DNA from: Brevibacillus massiliensis | Lineage (GTDB): Bacteria; Bacillota; Bacilli; Brevibacillales; Brevibacillaceae | Reading direction: 5' to 3' | DNA: 64,000 bases | Assembly: GCF_000311785.1 (NCBI RefSeq) | Contig: NZ_HE978540.1 | Coordinates: 62,001 to 126,000, forward strand | Shown here: piece by piece, positions 1-7,583 of the stretch | Layout of the letters: the number at the start of each line of letters is the position of its first letter | Numbering within the stretch: position 1 is the first letter of the stretch | Notes under the pieces: generated by a model | What the model was told of the DNA's origin: nothing | Databases searched by the model: none | The model's input: only the letters and a program-made list of their open reading frames with translations | Program-made: the position numbers and the translations under genes

Positions 1-765
1 AATCTCGGCAGGGGTATCATCTGTATACGGCATGGCGCCGCCGCGACTCGTCATATAACGCAGCAGCAGTGCGGCATCTTCGCTGTACCGCTGTTCCTTT
101 CGCGCGCGCATCGAACCGTTGAGCCGACCATCCTCCCTCACGTAGCTGACCCGGCAGTTCACATCCTCGCCCAAGCGCAGCGGACTGGTCATCTCCTCGC
201 GGTGAATGAACAGGATGTGCTCCCCTTCGGTAAAGACAAACGCGCCGCTGCCAATCACTTTGTACACCGTGCCATCCAACCACTTGTTCATCAGATCGGA
301 AGCTGCCGGGACCGCGATCCTGCCGATCTCCTCCTCACCGGCCAGCTTTGCCGCAAGTCTCCCCCGTTTGTCCAGCTGCAGGGTGACGAGCAGTTTGTCA
401 CCGACACGCGGCCACTCTTCGCGCCGCTTCGGCAAATCGTCCCTAAACAGCAAAAGGTCTTTGGCGATGCCGTTATGTAAATACACGCCCATCCGCGGAT
501 TGACGTCAACTACCTCCAGCCAGCCGTACTCCCCCAGGCCTACAAAAGGCATTTTCATCGTGGCCGCAAGCCGATTCTGGTGATCGTGGTAGAGAAAGAC
601 TTCCACGCGTTCTCCTTGGGTCAGCTGTCTGGTCGCTTCATTGTGATGCAGGAGAACCTCTGTCTGTCGGTCTGACAGAAAATAGCCAAACGCCGCCGTT
701 CGCACAACCTCCATGGTTGCCACCGTTCCGGCCTGCAGCCGATTTTCGGGAGATGTTCGCTTCAC
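1..765 (-). CDS. CvfB/YitL-like S1-domain RNA-binding protein (partial, 3' end outside window)
   Basis: The reading frame runs open from a GTG at 765 to the left edge of the window, giving 255 residues. The family usually has about 280-300 residues, so roughly the last 30-40 are missing. The GTG is preceded by GAGGAAGTGG at good spacing; an internal ATG at codon 18 is less likely. The protein is a tandem S1/OB-fold type. The stretch around residues 90-105, with GVYLHNGIAKDLL, is typical of the CvfB (conserved virulence factor B)/YitL family. These proteins bind RNA and affect virulence-gene expression in staphylococci; their role in spore formers is not well defined. The family call is from recall of its motif pattern. 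Confidence 0.75.
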   Translation of the reverse strand, partial: MKRTSPENRLQAGTVATMEVVRTAAFGYFLSDRQTEVLLHHNEATRQLTQGERVEVFLYHDHQNRLAATMKMPFVGLGEYGWLEVVDVNPRMGVYLHNGIAKDLLLFRDDLPKRREEWPRVGDKLLVTLQLDKRGRLAAKLAGEEEIGRIAVPAASDLMNKWLDGTVYKVIGSGAFVFTEGEHILFIHREEMTSPLRLGEDVNCRVSYVREDGRLNGSMRARKEQRYSEDAALLLRYMTSRGGAMPYTDDTPAEI

Positions 766-957
766 AGTACCACTTCCTCGCCATTCATTAATGTAGAATT
801 TACCTGTAACCTCCTGATTATACACAAACGGCTGACGCCATCCTACCGTAAAAACAGCGGCCGTGAAGAAATCAGGCATGTCCGGCCTGCGGCTGTCATA
901 GAGATGAAACAGAGTGCCCTGTCCGTCCAGCCGCAAAATGTATCGGGAGAGATGAAC

Positions 958-1740
958 ATGCCTGACATGGTTGAATCGATTTTCCTTGGGATCATCCAAG
1001 GCTTGACCGAGTTCCTGCCGATCTCCAGCACTGGCCATCTGGTTTTGTTCGGCAAGCTGTTTGGGCTAAGAGAGGCTGGTCTCTTGTTTGACACGCTGCT
1101 TCACTTTGGGACGCTGCTTGCCGTCGTCATCGCCTTTTGGCCGGAGGTGAAGTACATCATCACCCATCCGTTCAGCCGTTTGACAAGGCTATTGATCGCC
1201 GGGACGATTCCGACCGCAGTGATCGGCCTGGTGTTTAAAGACTATTTTGAAGAAACTTCCCGCACCGGCCAGACGATCGGATTTGAATTCGTCGCGACGG
1301 GGCTGATTCTCTGGGCAGTCGAGTCACTGCCAAAGGGACGGCGCTCGTTTGAGCAAATCAGCTATCTCGACAGCTTGCTGATCGGGACCCTGCAGGGTGC
1401 CGCGATTCTTCCCGCGATTTCCCGCTCCGGACTCACCATCGCCGGCGCGCTGATGCGCGGGATCAATCGCGCAGATGCCGCCCGGTTTTCCTTTTTGCTG
1501 TCGCTGCCGGCGATCCTCGGGGCAACAGCCCTGTCAGCCAAAGATTTGCTGGACGACAAGCCACAATCCGTGTCACTCTTGCCGATGCTGGTCGGAACCG
1601 GGTTTGCCGCCTTGTTTGGCTATTTTGCGATCCGCTGGATGGTGCGGATCGTCAGCGGCGGGACGATGAGGGGCTTTGTCCTGTACGTCTGGCTGCTTGG
1701 GGCAGCAATTCTGTTGACACAGTGGTTGGGACGCTGGTGA
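958..1740 (+). CDS. uppP: Undecaprenyl-diphosphatase UppP (BacA)
   Basis: Integral membrane phosphatase that converts undecaprenyl pyrophosphate to undecaprenyl phosphate. This recycles the lipid carrier for peptidoglycan and teichoic acid synthesis and can confer bacitracin tolerance. The N-terminal GIIQGLTEFLPISSTGHL motif and the later PAISRSG motif are the two conserved active-site blocks of the family, and the rest is hydrophobic helices. I chose ATG 958 because GGGAGAG lies six bases upstream; an in-frame ATG at 904 would add 18 residues that do not resemble the family. The product is 260 residues, slightly shorter than the usual 265-275. It is a monocistronic-looking gene followed by a small ORF. 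Confidence 0.93.
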   Translation: MPDMVESIFLGIIQGLTEFLPISSTGHLVLFGKLFGLREAGLLFDTLLHFGTLLAVVIAFWPEVKYIITHPFSRLTRLLIAGTIPTAVIGLVFKDYFEETSRTGQTIGFEFVATGLILWAVESLPKGRRSFEQISYLDSLLIGTLQGAAILPAISRSGLTIAGALMRGINRADAARFSFLLSLPAILGATALSAKDLLDDKPQSVSLLPMLVGTGFAALFGYFAIRWMVRIVSGGTMRGFVLYVWLLGAAILLTQWLGRW

Positions 1741-1822
1741 AGCCGCCGGTCAAAATCTGGATGGTTACGGCTTCTCCTCCAGTACCAAACTAGCATTACA
1801 TCCGGAAAAAGAGGTGACCAGC

Positions 1823-1969
1823 ATGAGCAAGCGAACGACGCCTGATCCGCTTAACGAAAAAGGGTTGGCGGTCACAGGGCTGACGAGCAGCACAGCCGCT
1901 GACGATCTTCACACCGGGGAAAATCAGGGTGAGAGCGGCCGTCGGCGCAAACAGCAGAAGCGACAATAA
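1823..1969 (+). CDS. Small hydrophilic hypothetical protein (48 aa)
   Basis: A 48-codon frame begins at an ATG preceded by GAGGTGACC at normal spacing and ends at TAA just before a strong terminator hairpin. The product is hydrophilic, with no membrane segment, and ends in a basic tail (RRRKQQKRQ). The good ribosome binding site and the terminator directly behind the stop support a real small gene. No family is recognised. Hydrophilic proteins of this size are often spore or stress proteins in this group, but nothing in the sequence proves that here. Confidence 0.5.
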   Translation: MSKRTTPDPLNEKGLAVTGLTSSTAADDLHTGENQGESGRRRKQQKRQ

Positions 1970-1970
1970 T

Positions 1971-1999
1971 ACGCGGGAAAAAAGCCCCCGCGTTTTTTT
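1971..1999 (+). terminator. Rho-independent terminator
   Basis: ACGCGGG and CCCGCGT form a GC-rich stem around a short A-rich loop, followed by seven T on the plus strand. It ends the transcript of the 48-aa ORF, and possibly uppP. The convergent spoVAE stop lies 24 bases downstream. Confidence 0.8.
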
Positions 2000-2022
2000 G
2001 TCGGCCATCGAGACCGCTTGAG

Positions 2023-2373
2023 TCAGCCCTTGGCCCGGGACAGCAGGGCGGCAAAAAAACCGAACACGATCGCGGCGGATATCCCGGCGCTCGTCACCTC
2101 GAAAATCCCGGTGACGACGCCGATGATGCCGTCGCGCTTCGCTTCTGCCATCGCACCGTGAACCAGCGCGTTGCCAAAGCTGGTGATCGGCACGGATGCC
2201 CCTGCTCCGGCGAATTTGATCAAAGGCTCGTAAAGTCCAAATCCGTCGAGAATGGCTCCCGCCACTACCAACAGGGACATGGTATGGGCCGGCGTCAATT
2301 TGACCACGTCCATGAGAATTTGACCAATCAGGCATATGATACCTCCGACGATAAAAGCCCAGACAAAGATCAT
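2023..2373 (-). CDS. spoVAE: Stage V sporulation protein SpoVAE (SpoVAEb type)
   Basis: Small membrane protein of the SpoVA channel complex, which moves dipicolinic acid into the forespore and releases it at germination. It has about 116 residues with several hydrophobic helices and the family pattern GGxICLIGQ near the N-terminus and GAGASVPITSFGNAL in the middle. The ATG at 2373 is preceded by AGGAGGAAAAGGACG; a longer frame to 2412 would add an unlikely basic extension. It is the last gene of a five-gene run (DUF1657, DUF421, spoVAC, spoVAD, spoVAE) with short gaps, so it is probably one forespore operon. It is homologous to SpoVAC next door, as in other spoVA clusters. Confidence 0.9.
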   Translation of the reverse strand: MIFVWAFIVGGIICLIGQILMDVVKLTPAHTMSLLVVAGAILDGFGLYEPLIKFAGAGASVPITSFGNALVHGAMAEAKRDGIIGVVTGIFEVTSAGISAAIVFGFFAALLSRAKG

Positions 2374-2386
2374 CGTCCTTTTCCTC

Positions 2387-3391
2387 CTATGCTGATTCGA
2401 TCGAGACAGCATGTGCGATACAGGGTATGCTCTCCCCCTGCTGATAGGTCATCGGCGAGTGCAGGGCACCGGTCGCTACCACCAGGATCCGCTTCCACGC
2501 CCCTTTTTCCATGCTGCGAAAGAGATGTCCGTATGTAACCGATGCCACGCAGCCGGCTCCGCTGCCTCCCGACCAAACGCTGGGGTTGTCCCCGTAGATG
2601 AGCATGCCGCAGTCGCGGTACCGGTCAAGCGGCAGGTTGATCTGATGCTTGGGAAGCAGTTCGGAAAGAATCCCGTGTCCGACCCGGCCCAGATCGCCCG
2701 TGACGACCAGATCGTAATAGTCATGGGGAAGCTGGCGTTCGCGGAAATGGGTTTCAATCGTGTTGAGCGCTGCCGGGGCCATCGCCGCTCCCATGTTGAA
2801 CGGGTCCTTGAGCCCCATATCGACTACGCGGCCAATCGTCGCCGAGGTAACGTGCAGCCCATTCCCTTTGCTGCCTACCAATGCCGCGCCCGCTCCGGTG
2901 ACAGACCACTGCGCTGTCGGCGGCTTTTGTCCGCCGTATTCCGTCGGGTAGCGGTACTGCTTTTCCGCGGAAGAGTTATGGCTGCACGAACCGGTCAAGA
3001 CGTAGTCGCCCGACTGGCTGTCGACGATCAAGGCGGCAAGAGCCAAGCCCTCCATCGTTGTGGAACAGGCCCCGAACAGTCCCAGATAGGGGATCGTCAG
3101 CGTCCGGGCGGCAAAGCTGGATGAGATGATCTGATTCATCAGGTCGCCGCCGAGGAAAAAATGCACCTGTTCCTTCGTCAGCCCCGCTTTCTCAATCGCC
3201 TTATCGCAGGCTTCCTCCATCAGTGCTTTTTCCGCTTTTTCCCAGCTGCCCTGACCCAAAAAAGTATCCCCGTGCAGCGTATCAAAATCGCTGGAAAGCG
3301 GCCCTTCCGCTTCAAAGGGACCGCCGATCGCCGCCGATGACAGGATCACCGGCCTTGTGGGAAACACCCATGTTTGATGCCCTACAAGCAT
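2387..3391 (-). CDS. spoVAD: Stage V sporulation protein SpoVAD
   Basis: Thiolase-fold soluble subunit of the SpoVA complex that binds dipicolinic acid. The 334-residue length and the motifs LSSAAIGGPFEAEGPL near the N-terminus, FGACSTTMEGLALAA in the middle and CVASVTYGHLF near the C-terminus fit the family. The start is an ATG only three bases after the spoVAC stop, with a G-rich stretch (GGGGGG) upstream acting as ribosome binding site, so translation is probably coupled to spoVAC. The spoVAE start follows 13 bases after the stop. Confidence 0.93.
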   Translation of the reverse strand: MLVGHQTWVFPTRPVILSSAAIGGPFEAEGPLSSDFDTLHGDTFLGQGSWEKAEKALMEEACDKAIEKAGLTKEQVHFFLGGDLMNQIISSSFAARTLTIPYLGLFGACSTTMEGLALAALIVDSQSGDYVLTGSCSHNSSAEKQYRYPTEYGGQKPPTAQWSVTGAGAALVGSKGNGLHVTSATIGRVVDMGLKDPFNMGAAMAPAALNTIETHFRERQLPHDYYDLVVTGDLGRVGHGILSELLPKHQINLPLDRYRDCGMLIYGDNPSVWSGGSGAGCVASVTYGHLFRSMEKGAWKRILVVATGALHSPMTYQQGESIPCIAHAVSIESA

Positions 3392-3394
3392 TGC

Positions 3395-3868
3395 TCAGCC
3401 CCCCATTGTAATCAGCGTCTTGATCAACCCGATCACGAACGCGGCAAAAACGCCGAATACGATAACCGGTCCGGCTATCTTGAACATGTTGCCGCCAACG
3501 CCGAGCACGTAGCCTTCACTCTTGTGTTCGATCGCTGCCGAAGCGATGGAATTGGCAAAGCCAGTCACAGGTACCGCCGTTCCTGCTCCCGCCCATTGAC
3601 CGATCCGGTCGAACAAGCCAACCGCCGTCAAGACGACGGAGATCAGAATGAGCACCGCCTGTGTCGGACTGCCTGCTGTCTTCTCCGTGAAGTGGAAATA
3701 GCGGATAAACACCTCCTGGATCGCTTGACCGAGCAAACAGATCACTCCCCCGACGAGAAAAGCGCGGACGAAGTTTTTCGCGAGCGGACGGGGCGGCTCA
3801 TGCCGTTTCGCCAGTTCCTGGTATTGCTGCTGTGTCGGAGTCAGCTTCTTTTTCTTGTTGTTCGCCAT
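3395..3868 (-). CDS. spoVAC: Stage V sporulation protein SpoVAC
   Basis: Membrane subunit of the SpoVA dipicolinate channel; in Bacillus subtilis SpoVAC behaves as a mechanosensitive channel. The 157-residue protein starts with a lysine-rich cytoplasmic leader (ANNKKKKLTPTQQQYQ) and then has hydrophobic helices with the family pattern FLVGGVICLLGQAIQEVFI and GAGTAVPVTGFANSIASAAIE. It lies 24 bases downstream of the DUF421 gene and three bases ahead of spoVAD. Confidence 0.93.
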   Translation of the reverse strand: MANNKKKKLTPTQQQYQELAKRHEPPRPLAKNFVRAFLVGGVICLLGQAIQEVFIRYFHFTEKTAGSPTQAVLILISVVLTAVGLFDRIGQWAGAGTAVPVTGFANSIASAAIEHKSEGYVLGVGGNMFKIAGPVIVFGVFAAFVIGLIKTLITMGG

Positions 3869-3892
3869 TCTTCATCACCTTCACTCTCTTCA

Positions 3893-4753
3893 CTAGCGGG
3901 TCAACAGCGGAACCAGGTCGTCGATCACCCGCTGCAGCCGCTTCGCTTCCCAACTGTACCTGGATTTCGCCTCTTCGCTTCGTGTCGACAAAGCGAACAA
4001 TTCCAGGTCCGCCTGGCACTTTTTCAAGGTAGCATAGGTCGCTTTTGGCACTTGCGGCTGGGGAACCTTCAGCTTGTCGTCGTAGAGATCGAGGAAGAGC
4101 TCCCCGTTTTTGTCGACCTGCCCGATGAAGACATTCTCCAGCGTTACACCTGCCTTTTCCAGCTCCGTTCTGAGCCAGCCGCGATTGAGGCCGATGGTGG
4201 CAAGCGGTTCGTCCATAATCTCCCCGTCCATGATCACCGTCTGCGGCTCTCGTTCCGGCGAAAGTGTAATGCCTAAATGTTTGGCGGTAAGCGGCTGGTT
4301 TTCCGCCTTGAGCAGGACGCTTACATCACCATTCGATTCCAGTACGGCGAATTCGACATCCGCGACGCGAAAGACGTTTTTCATTCGCAAATGCTCCATC
4401 AAATCGTCGGTGCACAGCCGCTCTCTCTTCATATTGTCTTCCAATACCTTGCCGTCTTTGATCAAAACGGTAGAGTTGCCTTCCACGATGTTGCGAATGC
4501 GCTTGCTTTTCATCGAAATCCACTGCAGGGCCACGGGAAACATCGCGATGATCGCCATGGCCAAGAAACCCATCTGCCAGGAACCTTCCAGATCGGTCGC
4601 GATAAATCCGACGATCTCGCCAATCGAGATTCCGACAATGTATTCGATGTATGTCAATTGCCGAAGCTGACGCTTGCCAAGAATTTTTGCCAGTAAAAAT
4701 AAGAACAGCAGTGATCCGATCGACCGGACGACGATATTAAGCCACTCGGGCAT
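3893..4753 (-). CDS. DUF421 (YetF-like) membrane protein with C-terminal DUF1657-like domain
   Basis: Residues 1-90 hold three hydrophobic segments, with the YetF/DUF421 motif GKRQLRQLTYIEYIVGISIGE at about 27-47. A cytoplasmic domain (about 95-215) is typical of DUF421 proteins. The last 50 residues (TLKKCQADLELFALST...) resemble the separate DUF1657 protein encoded at 4918-5124, so this is a DUF421-DUF1657 fusion. Such fusions occur in the mobile spoVA2mob operon of heat-resistant Bacillus spores, next to spoVAC-D-E as here. The likely site of action is a spore membrane. The exact biochemical role is unknown. Confidence 0.85.
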   Translation of the reverse strand: MPEWLNIVVRSIGSLLFLFLLAKILGKRQLRQLTYIEYIVGISIGEIVGFIATDLEGSWQMGFLAMAIIAMFPVALQWISMKSKRIRNIVEGNSTVLIKDGKVLEDNMKRERLCTDDLMEHLRMKNVFRVADVEFAVLESNGDVSVLLKAENQPLTAKHLGITLSPEREPQTVIMDGEIMDEPLATIGLNRGWLRTELEKAGVTLENVFIGQVDKNGELFLDLYDDKLKVPQPQVPKATYATLKKCQADLELFALSTRSEEAKSRYSWEAKRLQRVIDDLVPLLTR

Positions 4754-4917
4754 TGGGCAACCTCCTCTACAGGTAAGAAAAGCTTCGTTTGAAACCCTTC
4801 GAAGAAGCTGGTTCTTCTACAAGGAAGCTTTGGGACGCAACGTCAGGATGCTGCGGCTAGATCTGCTCCTATTACAGAGAAGAGAGGGAGAGGGTGGCCT
4901 CTCCCGGCAGGGATTCG

Positions 4918-5124
4918 TTAAAACCCCTTGTATTGCGGCTCTTCAGTCTCCAGCTGCATTACGCGCTGTTCCAAGGTGTCGCAAATGGACTGTGTGGTTT
5001 GGGCTGCTTGGGTGTAAAGCTGCTTCGCCTGCTTGTTTTGGGTGTTGAGCGCAAAGGTTTCCAAGTTAGCCTGAGCGCCTTTCAGGCTGGCAAGTGTTTG
5101 TTTTACCTGGCTGGCTACAGTCAC
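4918..5124 (-). CDS. DUF1657 protein, first gene of the spoVA cluster
   Basis: A 68-residue helical protein with the pattern TLASLKGAQANLETFALNTQN. It starts at a GTG preceded by a near-perfect AAGGAGGTGAC. It belongs to DUF1657, small proteins found in spoVA2mob-type operons, and it resembles the C-terminal tail of the DUF421 protein downstream. It is the first gene of the likely five-gene forespore operon. A GGCATAATG element about 55 bases upstream resembles a sigma-G -10 box, but I see no convincing -35, so no promoter is called. Confidence 0.8.
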   Translation of the reverse strand: MTVASQVKQTLASLKGAQANLETFALNTQNKQAKQLYTQAAQTTQSICDTLEQRVMQLETEEPQYKGF

Positions 5125-5351
5125 GACTAGTCACCTCCTTACGTTACAACTCTTATGTTCAACCAAAAGCACTACATTATGCCTACCCTCGCGTGATTTT
5201 TTTAGCCTGTCGGCAGGCAAGGCCTGGCTGGCATCTCGACTCGATGAAAAGACAGCATTTATCATGTGACAATTATTAGGAATATTGGTAAAATAAAAAC
5301 CAACAAAGCAAATTTTGCTTGTGGAAAAAAGAATGAGAGGGGAATACATAC

Positions 5352-5600
5352 GTGAAAGCGACAGGCATTGTAAGAAAGGTGGATGAACTGGGAAGAATCG
5401 TCATTCCGATTGAGCTGAGACGAACTCTCGATATCGACATCAAAGACGCCTTGGAAATTTTCGTCGACAACGAGCGGATTATCTTGAAGAAATACGCCCC
5501 TGCCTGCATCTTTTGCGGAATGGCAGACAATGTTACCCATTTTAAAGGGAAGATGGTTTGCCACACTTGTTTAAATGAAATACCGGTTACAAAAGGATAA
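5352..5600 (+). CDS. abrB: AbrB-family transition-state regulator with zinc-ribbon tail
   Basis: Residues 1-50 match the swapped-hairpin DNA-binding domain of AbrB almost exactly (ATGIVRKVDELGRIVIPIEL). The C-terminal half lacks the usual AbrB multimerisation domain. It has CxxC, 14 residues, CxxC instead (CIFCG ... CHTC), a probable zinc ribbon that is common in Paenibacillaceae AbrB homologues. The start is GTG with AGAGGGG upstream. AbrB proteins repress stationary-phase, biofilm and sporulation genes during growth. The gene stands alone and ends in a strong terminator. Confidence 0.88.
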   Translation: MKATGIVRKVDELGRIVIPIELRRTLDIDIKDALEIFVDNERIILKKYAPACIFCGMADNVTHFKGKMVCHTCLNEIPVTKG

Positions 5601-5613
5601 GATAAAAAAGACG

Positions 5614-5657
5614 AAAACCGACTTTTGAGGCTTGTACATGCTCAAAAGTCGGTTTTT
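5614..5657 (+). terminator. Strong bidirectional terminator between abrB and NAD kinase
   Basis: A 16-bp perfect stem (AAAACCGACTTTTGAG and its complement) encloses an 11-base loop, with T-runs reading out on both strands. It serves abrB on plus and the NAD kinase gene on minus, which converge here. Confidence 0.9.
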
Positions 5658-5676
5658 CCTGTCATGTGTCTTTCCA

Positions 5677-6471
5677 CTATTCCGAGATAAACGATTTGCG
5701 TACCCTTTCCCAAAAAGACAGCTGCTTGTACCGGGCGAATTTCACTTTTCGGCTACCGACGCGGCAGGTAATCGAACGAACGCCCTTCCAGACATCTTGC
5801 TCGCGGTCCAGACCGATCATGATCTGCGGATTCATGACGATCAGTTCAATCTCATGGTGCCTGGGCAGTACCAGCGAACTGTTGATTGTCCGGTACATAC
5901 GGTTGTTGATCGACGCGATTTCGGACAGCTGTATCGCCTCGATGGAAGGATGGACGATCGCCCCGTCCACCGCTTTGTTGTAGGCGGTGCTTCCGGATGG
6001 CGTGGAGACGATCAGGCCGTCCCCGCGAAAAGTCTCAAACTCTTTGCCATTGATAAACACGCTTACGACCAGAGTGGAGAGAGAGGCATTGCGAAGGACA
6101 ATTTCGTTGATCACCCATTCCGTATGGGTCTTCCCATCCGCCGTATGAATCTGGCACTCCGCTGTCGGATATTCCACTATGACCGGATTTCCTTCGTCCA
6201 GCGCCTGAACGAATTGGTCGATCTCATCCGGACGCCAATCCGCGTAAAAACCCAGGTGACCGGTGTGGATGCCAACGTAATGGGGGGCAAATCCGTATTG
6301 GTGCACCGCTTCCAGAAATGTGCCGTCTCCCCCGATCGACAAGACGAGATCCGGGTCTGCGGCGGGATCGGTGACGAACTGATACGTCCCGGATTGCAGC
6401 AGTTTTTTTCTTACCAGTTGTTCCACTTCACGCGTATATTCGTCTTTGCGCAATACCATAGCAATTTTCAT
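5677..6471 (-). CDS. nadK: NAD kinase
   Basis: Phosphorylates NAD to NADP with ATP or polyphosphate, the sole source of NADP in the cell. The 264-residue protein carries the GGDGT motif at about 48-52 (LSIGGDGTFLEAV), the NE/D motif (WVINEIVLRNAS) and the glycine-rich STPSGSTAYN loop, all diagnostic of the family. Length is typical for Bacillales. It lies about 120 bases downstream of the yugN-like gene on the same strand, but a terminator separates them. Confidence 0.96.
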   Translation of the reverse strand: MKIAMVLRKDEYTREVEQLVRKKLLQSGTYQFVTDPAADPDLVLSIGGDGTFLEAVHQYGFAPHYVGIHTGHLGFYADWRPDEIDQFVQALDEGNPVIVEYPTAECQIHTADGKTHTEWVINEIVLRNASLSTLVVSVFINGKEFETFRGDGLIVSTPSGSTAYNKAVDGAIVHPSIEAIQLSEIASINNRMYRTINSSLVLPRHHEIELIVMNPQIMIGLDREQDVWKGVRSITCRVGSRKVKFARYKQLSFWERVRKSFISE

Positions 6472-6543
6472 GTAACCGGCCTCACTCTATTCTTCGTTGC
6501 TTACACTATACCACATGTGCAAAATCACGGCATCGAACAGCAG

Positions 6544-6580
6544 AAAACGGGTGAGCATTCAGACGCCCTCACCCGTTTCC
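6544..6580 (-). terminator. Terminator after the yugN-like gene
   Basis: AAACGGGTGAG pairs with CTCACCCGTTT around a 12-base loop. On the minus strand the stem runs into CGTTTTCTG, a modest U-tract. It separates the yugN transcript from the downstream NAD kinase gene. Confidence 0.6.
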
Positions 6581-6592
6581 CGTGTATTACCC

Positions 6593-7000
6593 TCAGCTAA
6601 AGCGCGACTCGACCATGCGCAGCACGTCTGCAGCCTTTTCCACCCATTCAGGCTCGACTTCGGCGTCTTTCTCGAGCGGCTCTTGAAACTGGTCCAGCAT
6701 CGGCGCGGCAATCGGCCCTGTATAGGCGCTAACATCCTCGTCCACGCCGGTCTGGTAGATGTGTTTGAGGACAAACGGCTTGTGCAGTTCAATGTCAGCA
6801 TCTGCTTCGTCCAGGACGCCTCTTTGAACGACGAAGGGGATTCGCAAAAAGACCATCGCTTTATCGTCCAACTGTCTGTCGAAAAAACCTTTGTCATAAT
6901 CCCAATTGCTGGCCAGTGTAAAGCCGTCCGCAGCCAGCATCTCGCTCATCCTGCCAAATTCGCCTGTCTGTCCCTCGATTCTGCTGTTGATGCTCTGCAT
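6593..7000 (-). CDS. yugN: YugN-like family protein
   Basis: A 135-residue soluble protein beginning MQSINSRIEGQTGEFGRM. The start at 7000 is chosen for the AGGCAGGGA ribosome binding site and family length; a longer frame to 7081 adds 27 non-family residues. It matches the YugN-like family in size and pattern (GNWDYD-like segment, FLRIPF, GVLDEADADI). In Bacillus subtilis yugN sits beside pgi, as it does here, which supports the assignment. The function is unknown. Confidence 0.75.
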   Translation of the reverse strand: MQSINSRIEGQTGEFGRMSEMLAADGFTLASNWDYDKGFFDRQLDDKAMVFLRIPFVVQRGVLDEADADIELHKPFVLKHIYQTGVDEDVSAYTGPIAAPMLDQFQEPLEKDAEVEPEWVEKAADVLRMVESRFS

Positions 7001-7351
7001 GCAAATCCCTGCCTTTCCCTGGTTCAACAGTAGTTTGCGACAAAAGGCAGGATTGTACTCCGGACCTCTGCACCGTGGCAAGCGCCTTAACGTTTTGATT
7101 TACTGTTCCGCCATCATTTTTGATAACGGCTTCCTTGCTGGTTCCTAGCGAAATATGAAACCCCTCGAGCTGGTTCTGGCCAAGGAGCGGCAAGAAATTT
7201 TGATCCAATGCCACTTTGGGTGCGGTACCCTTGTGGCTGATCGGCTCGGCAGCCGGCTTATACGCTGCCGGCAGTAGACTACAGCCTCGGCCTGCTTCAT
7301 GGCACACACTCCGCTCGCAGATAACCGGCTTTATCATGGTTAAGGGAAGTG
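7001..7351 (-). other. Intergenic stretch without a confident gene
   Basis: About 350 bases between the HTH gene and the yugN-like gene. A minus-strand open frame (6894-7337) covers it but overlaps the yugN start out of frame, has no clear ribosome binding site and matches no family I recognise. GC-rich short inverted repeats (GCCGGC near 7252 and 7270) could form a hairpin. It may be a long leader of yugN or a decayed gene. Confidence 0.4.
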
Positions 7352-7582
7352 CTAGTCCTCATCCTTGTAATCGTAACTCTCCGGAATCGGTTCAAATTTT
7401 TCTTCACGCTCGAATTCTTTCAGCTTCTTGATCTGTTCCAGATGAAAGTGGAATTGCTCCTTGTTGATCATGTATTCCTCGCCGTTGTGAACGGCGCGTA
7501 TTCTGCCTTCAGAGATTTTTTCCAGGATGAATGATTCCGGCAGATCCAGATAGGCTGCCGTCTCTTTTACTGTCAAGTACAT
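7352..7582 (-). CDS. Excisionase-type HTH protein coupled to pgi
   Basis: A 76-residue protein starting MYLTVKETAAYLDLPESFI. The N-terminal half is the winged HTH of the excisionase/HTH_17 (MerR-like) family (VKETAAYLDLP ... ISEGRIRAVHNGEEYMI). The rest is acidic and charged. The ATG lies one base after the pgi stop, so translation is probably coupled to pgi. No phage genes surround it, so this is a chromosomal DNA-binding protein rather than a true excisionase. Its targets are unknown. Confidence 0.7.
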   Translation of the reverse strand: MYLTVKETAAYLDLPESFILEKISEGRIRAVHNGEEYMINKEQFHFHLEQIKKLKEFEREEKFEPIPESYDYKDED

Positions 7583-7583
7583 G

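Noticed and set aside
5150-5230. Possible sigma-G promoter before the DUF1657-spoVA operon
   Set aside because: Only the -10-like CATAATG is seen; no acceptable -35 at 17-18 bases, so it was not listed as a feature.
7352-7582. Phage excisionase
   Set aside because: The HTH is of that class, but there is no integrase, attachment site or phage gene nearby, and the gene is coupled to pgi.
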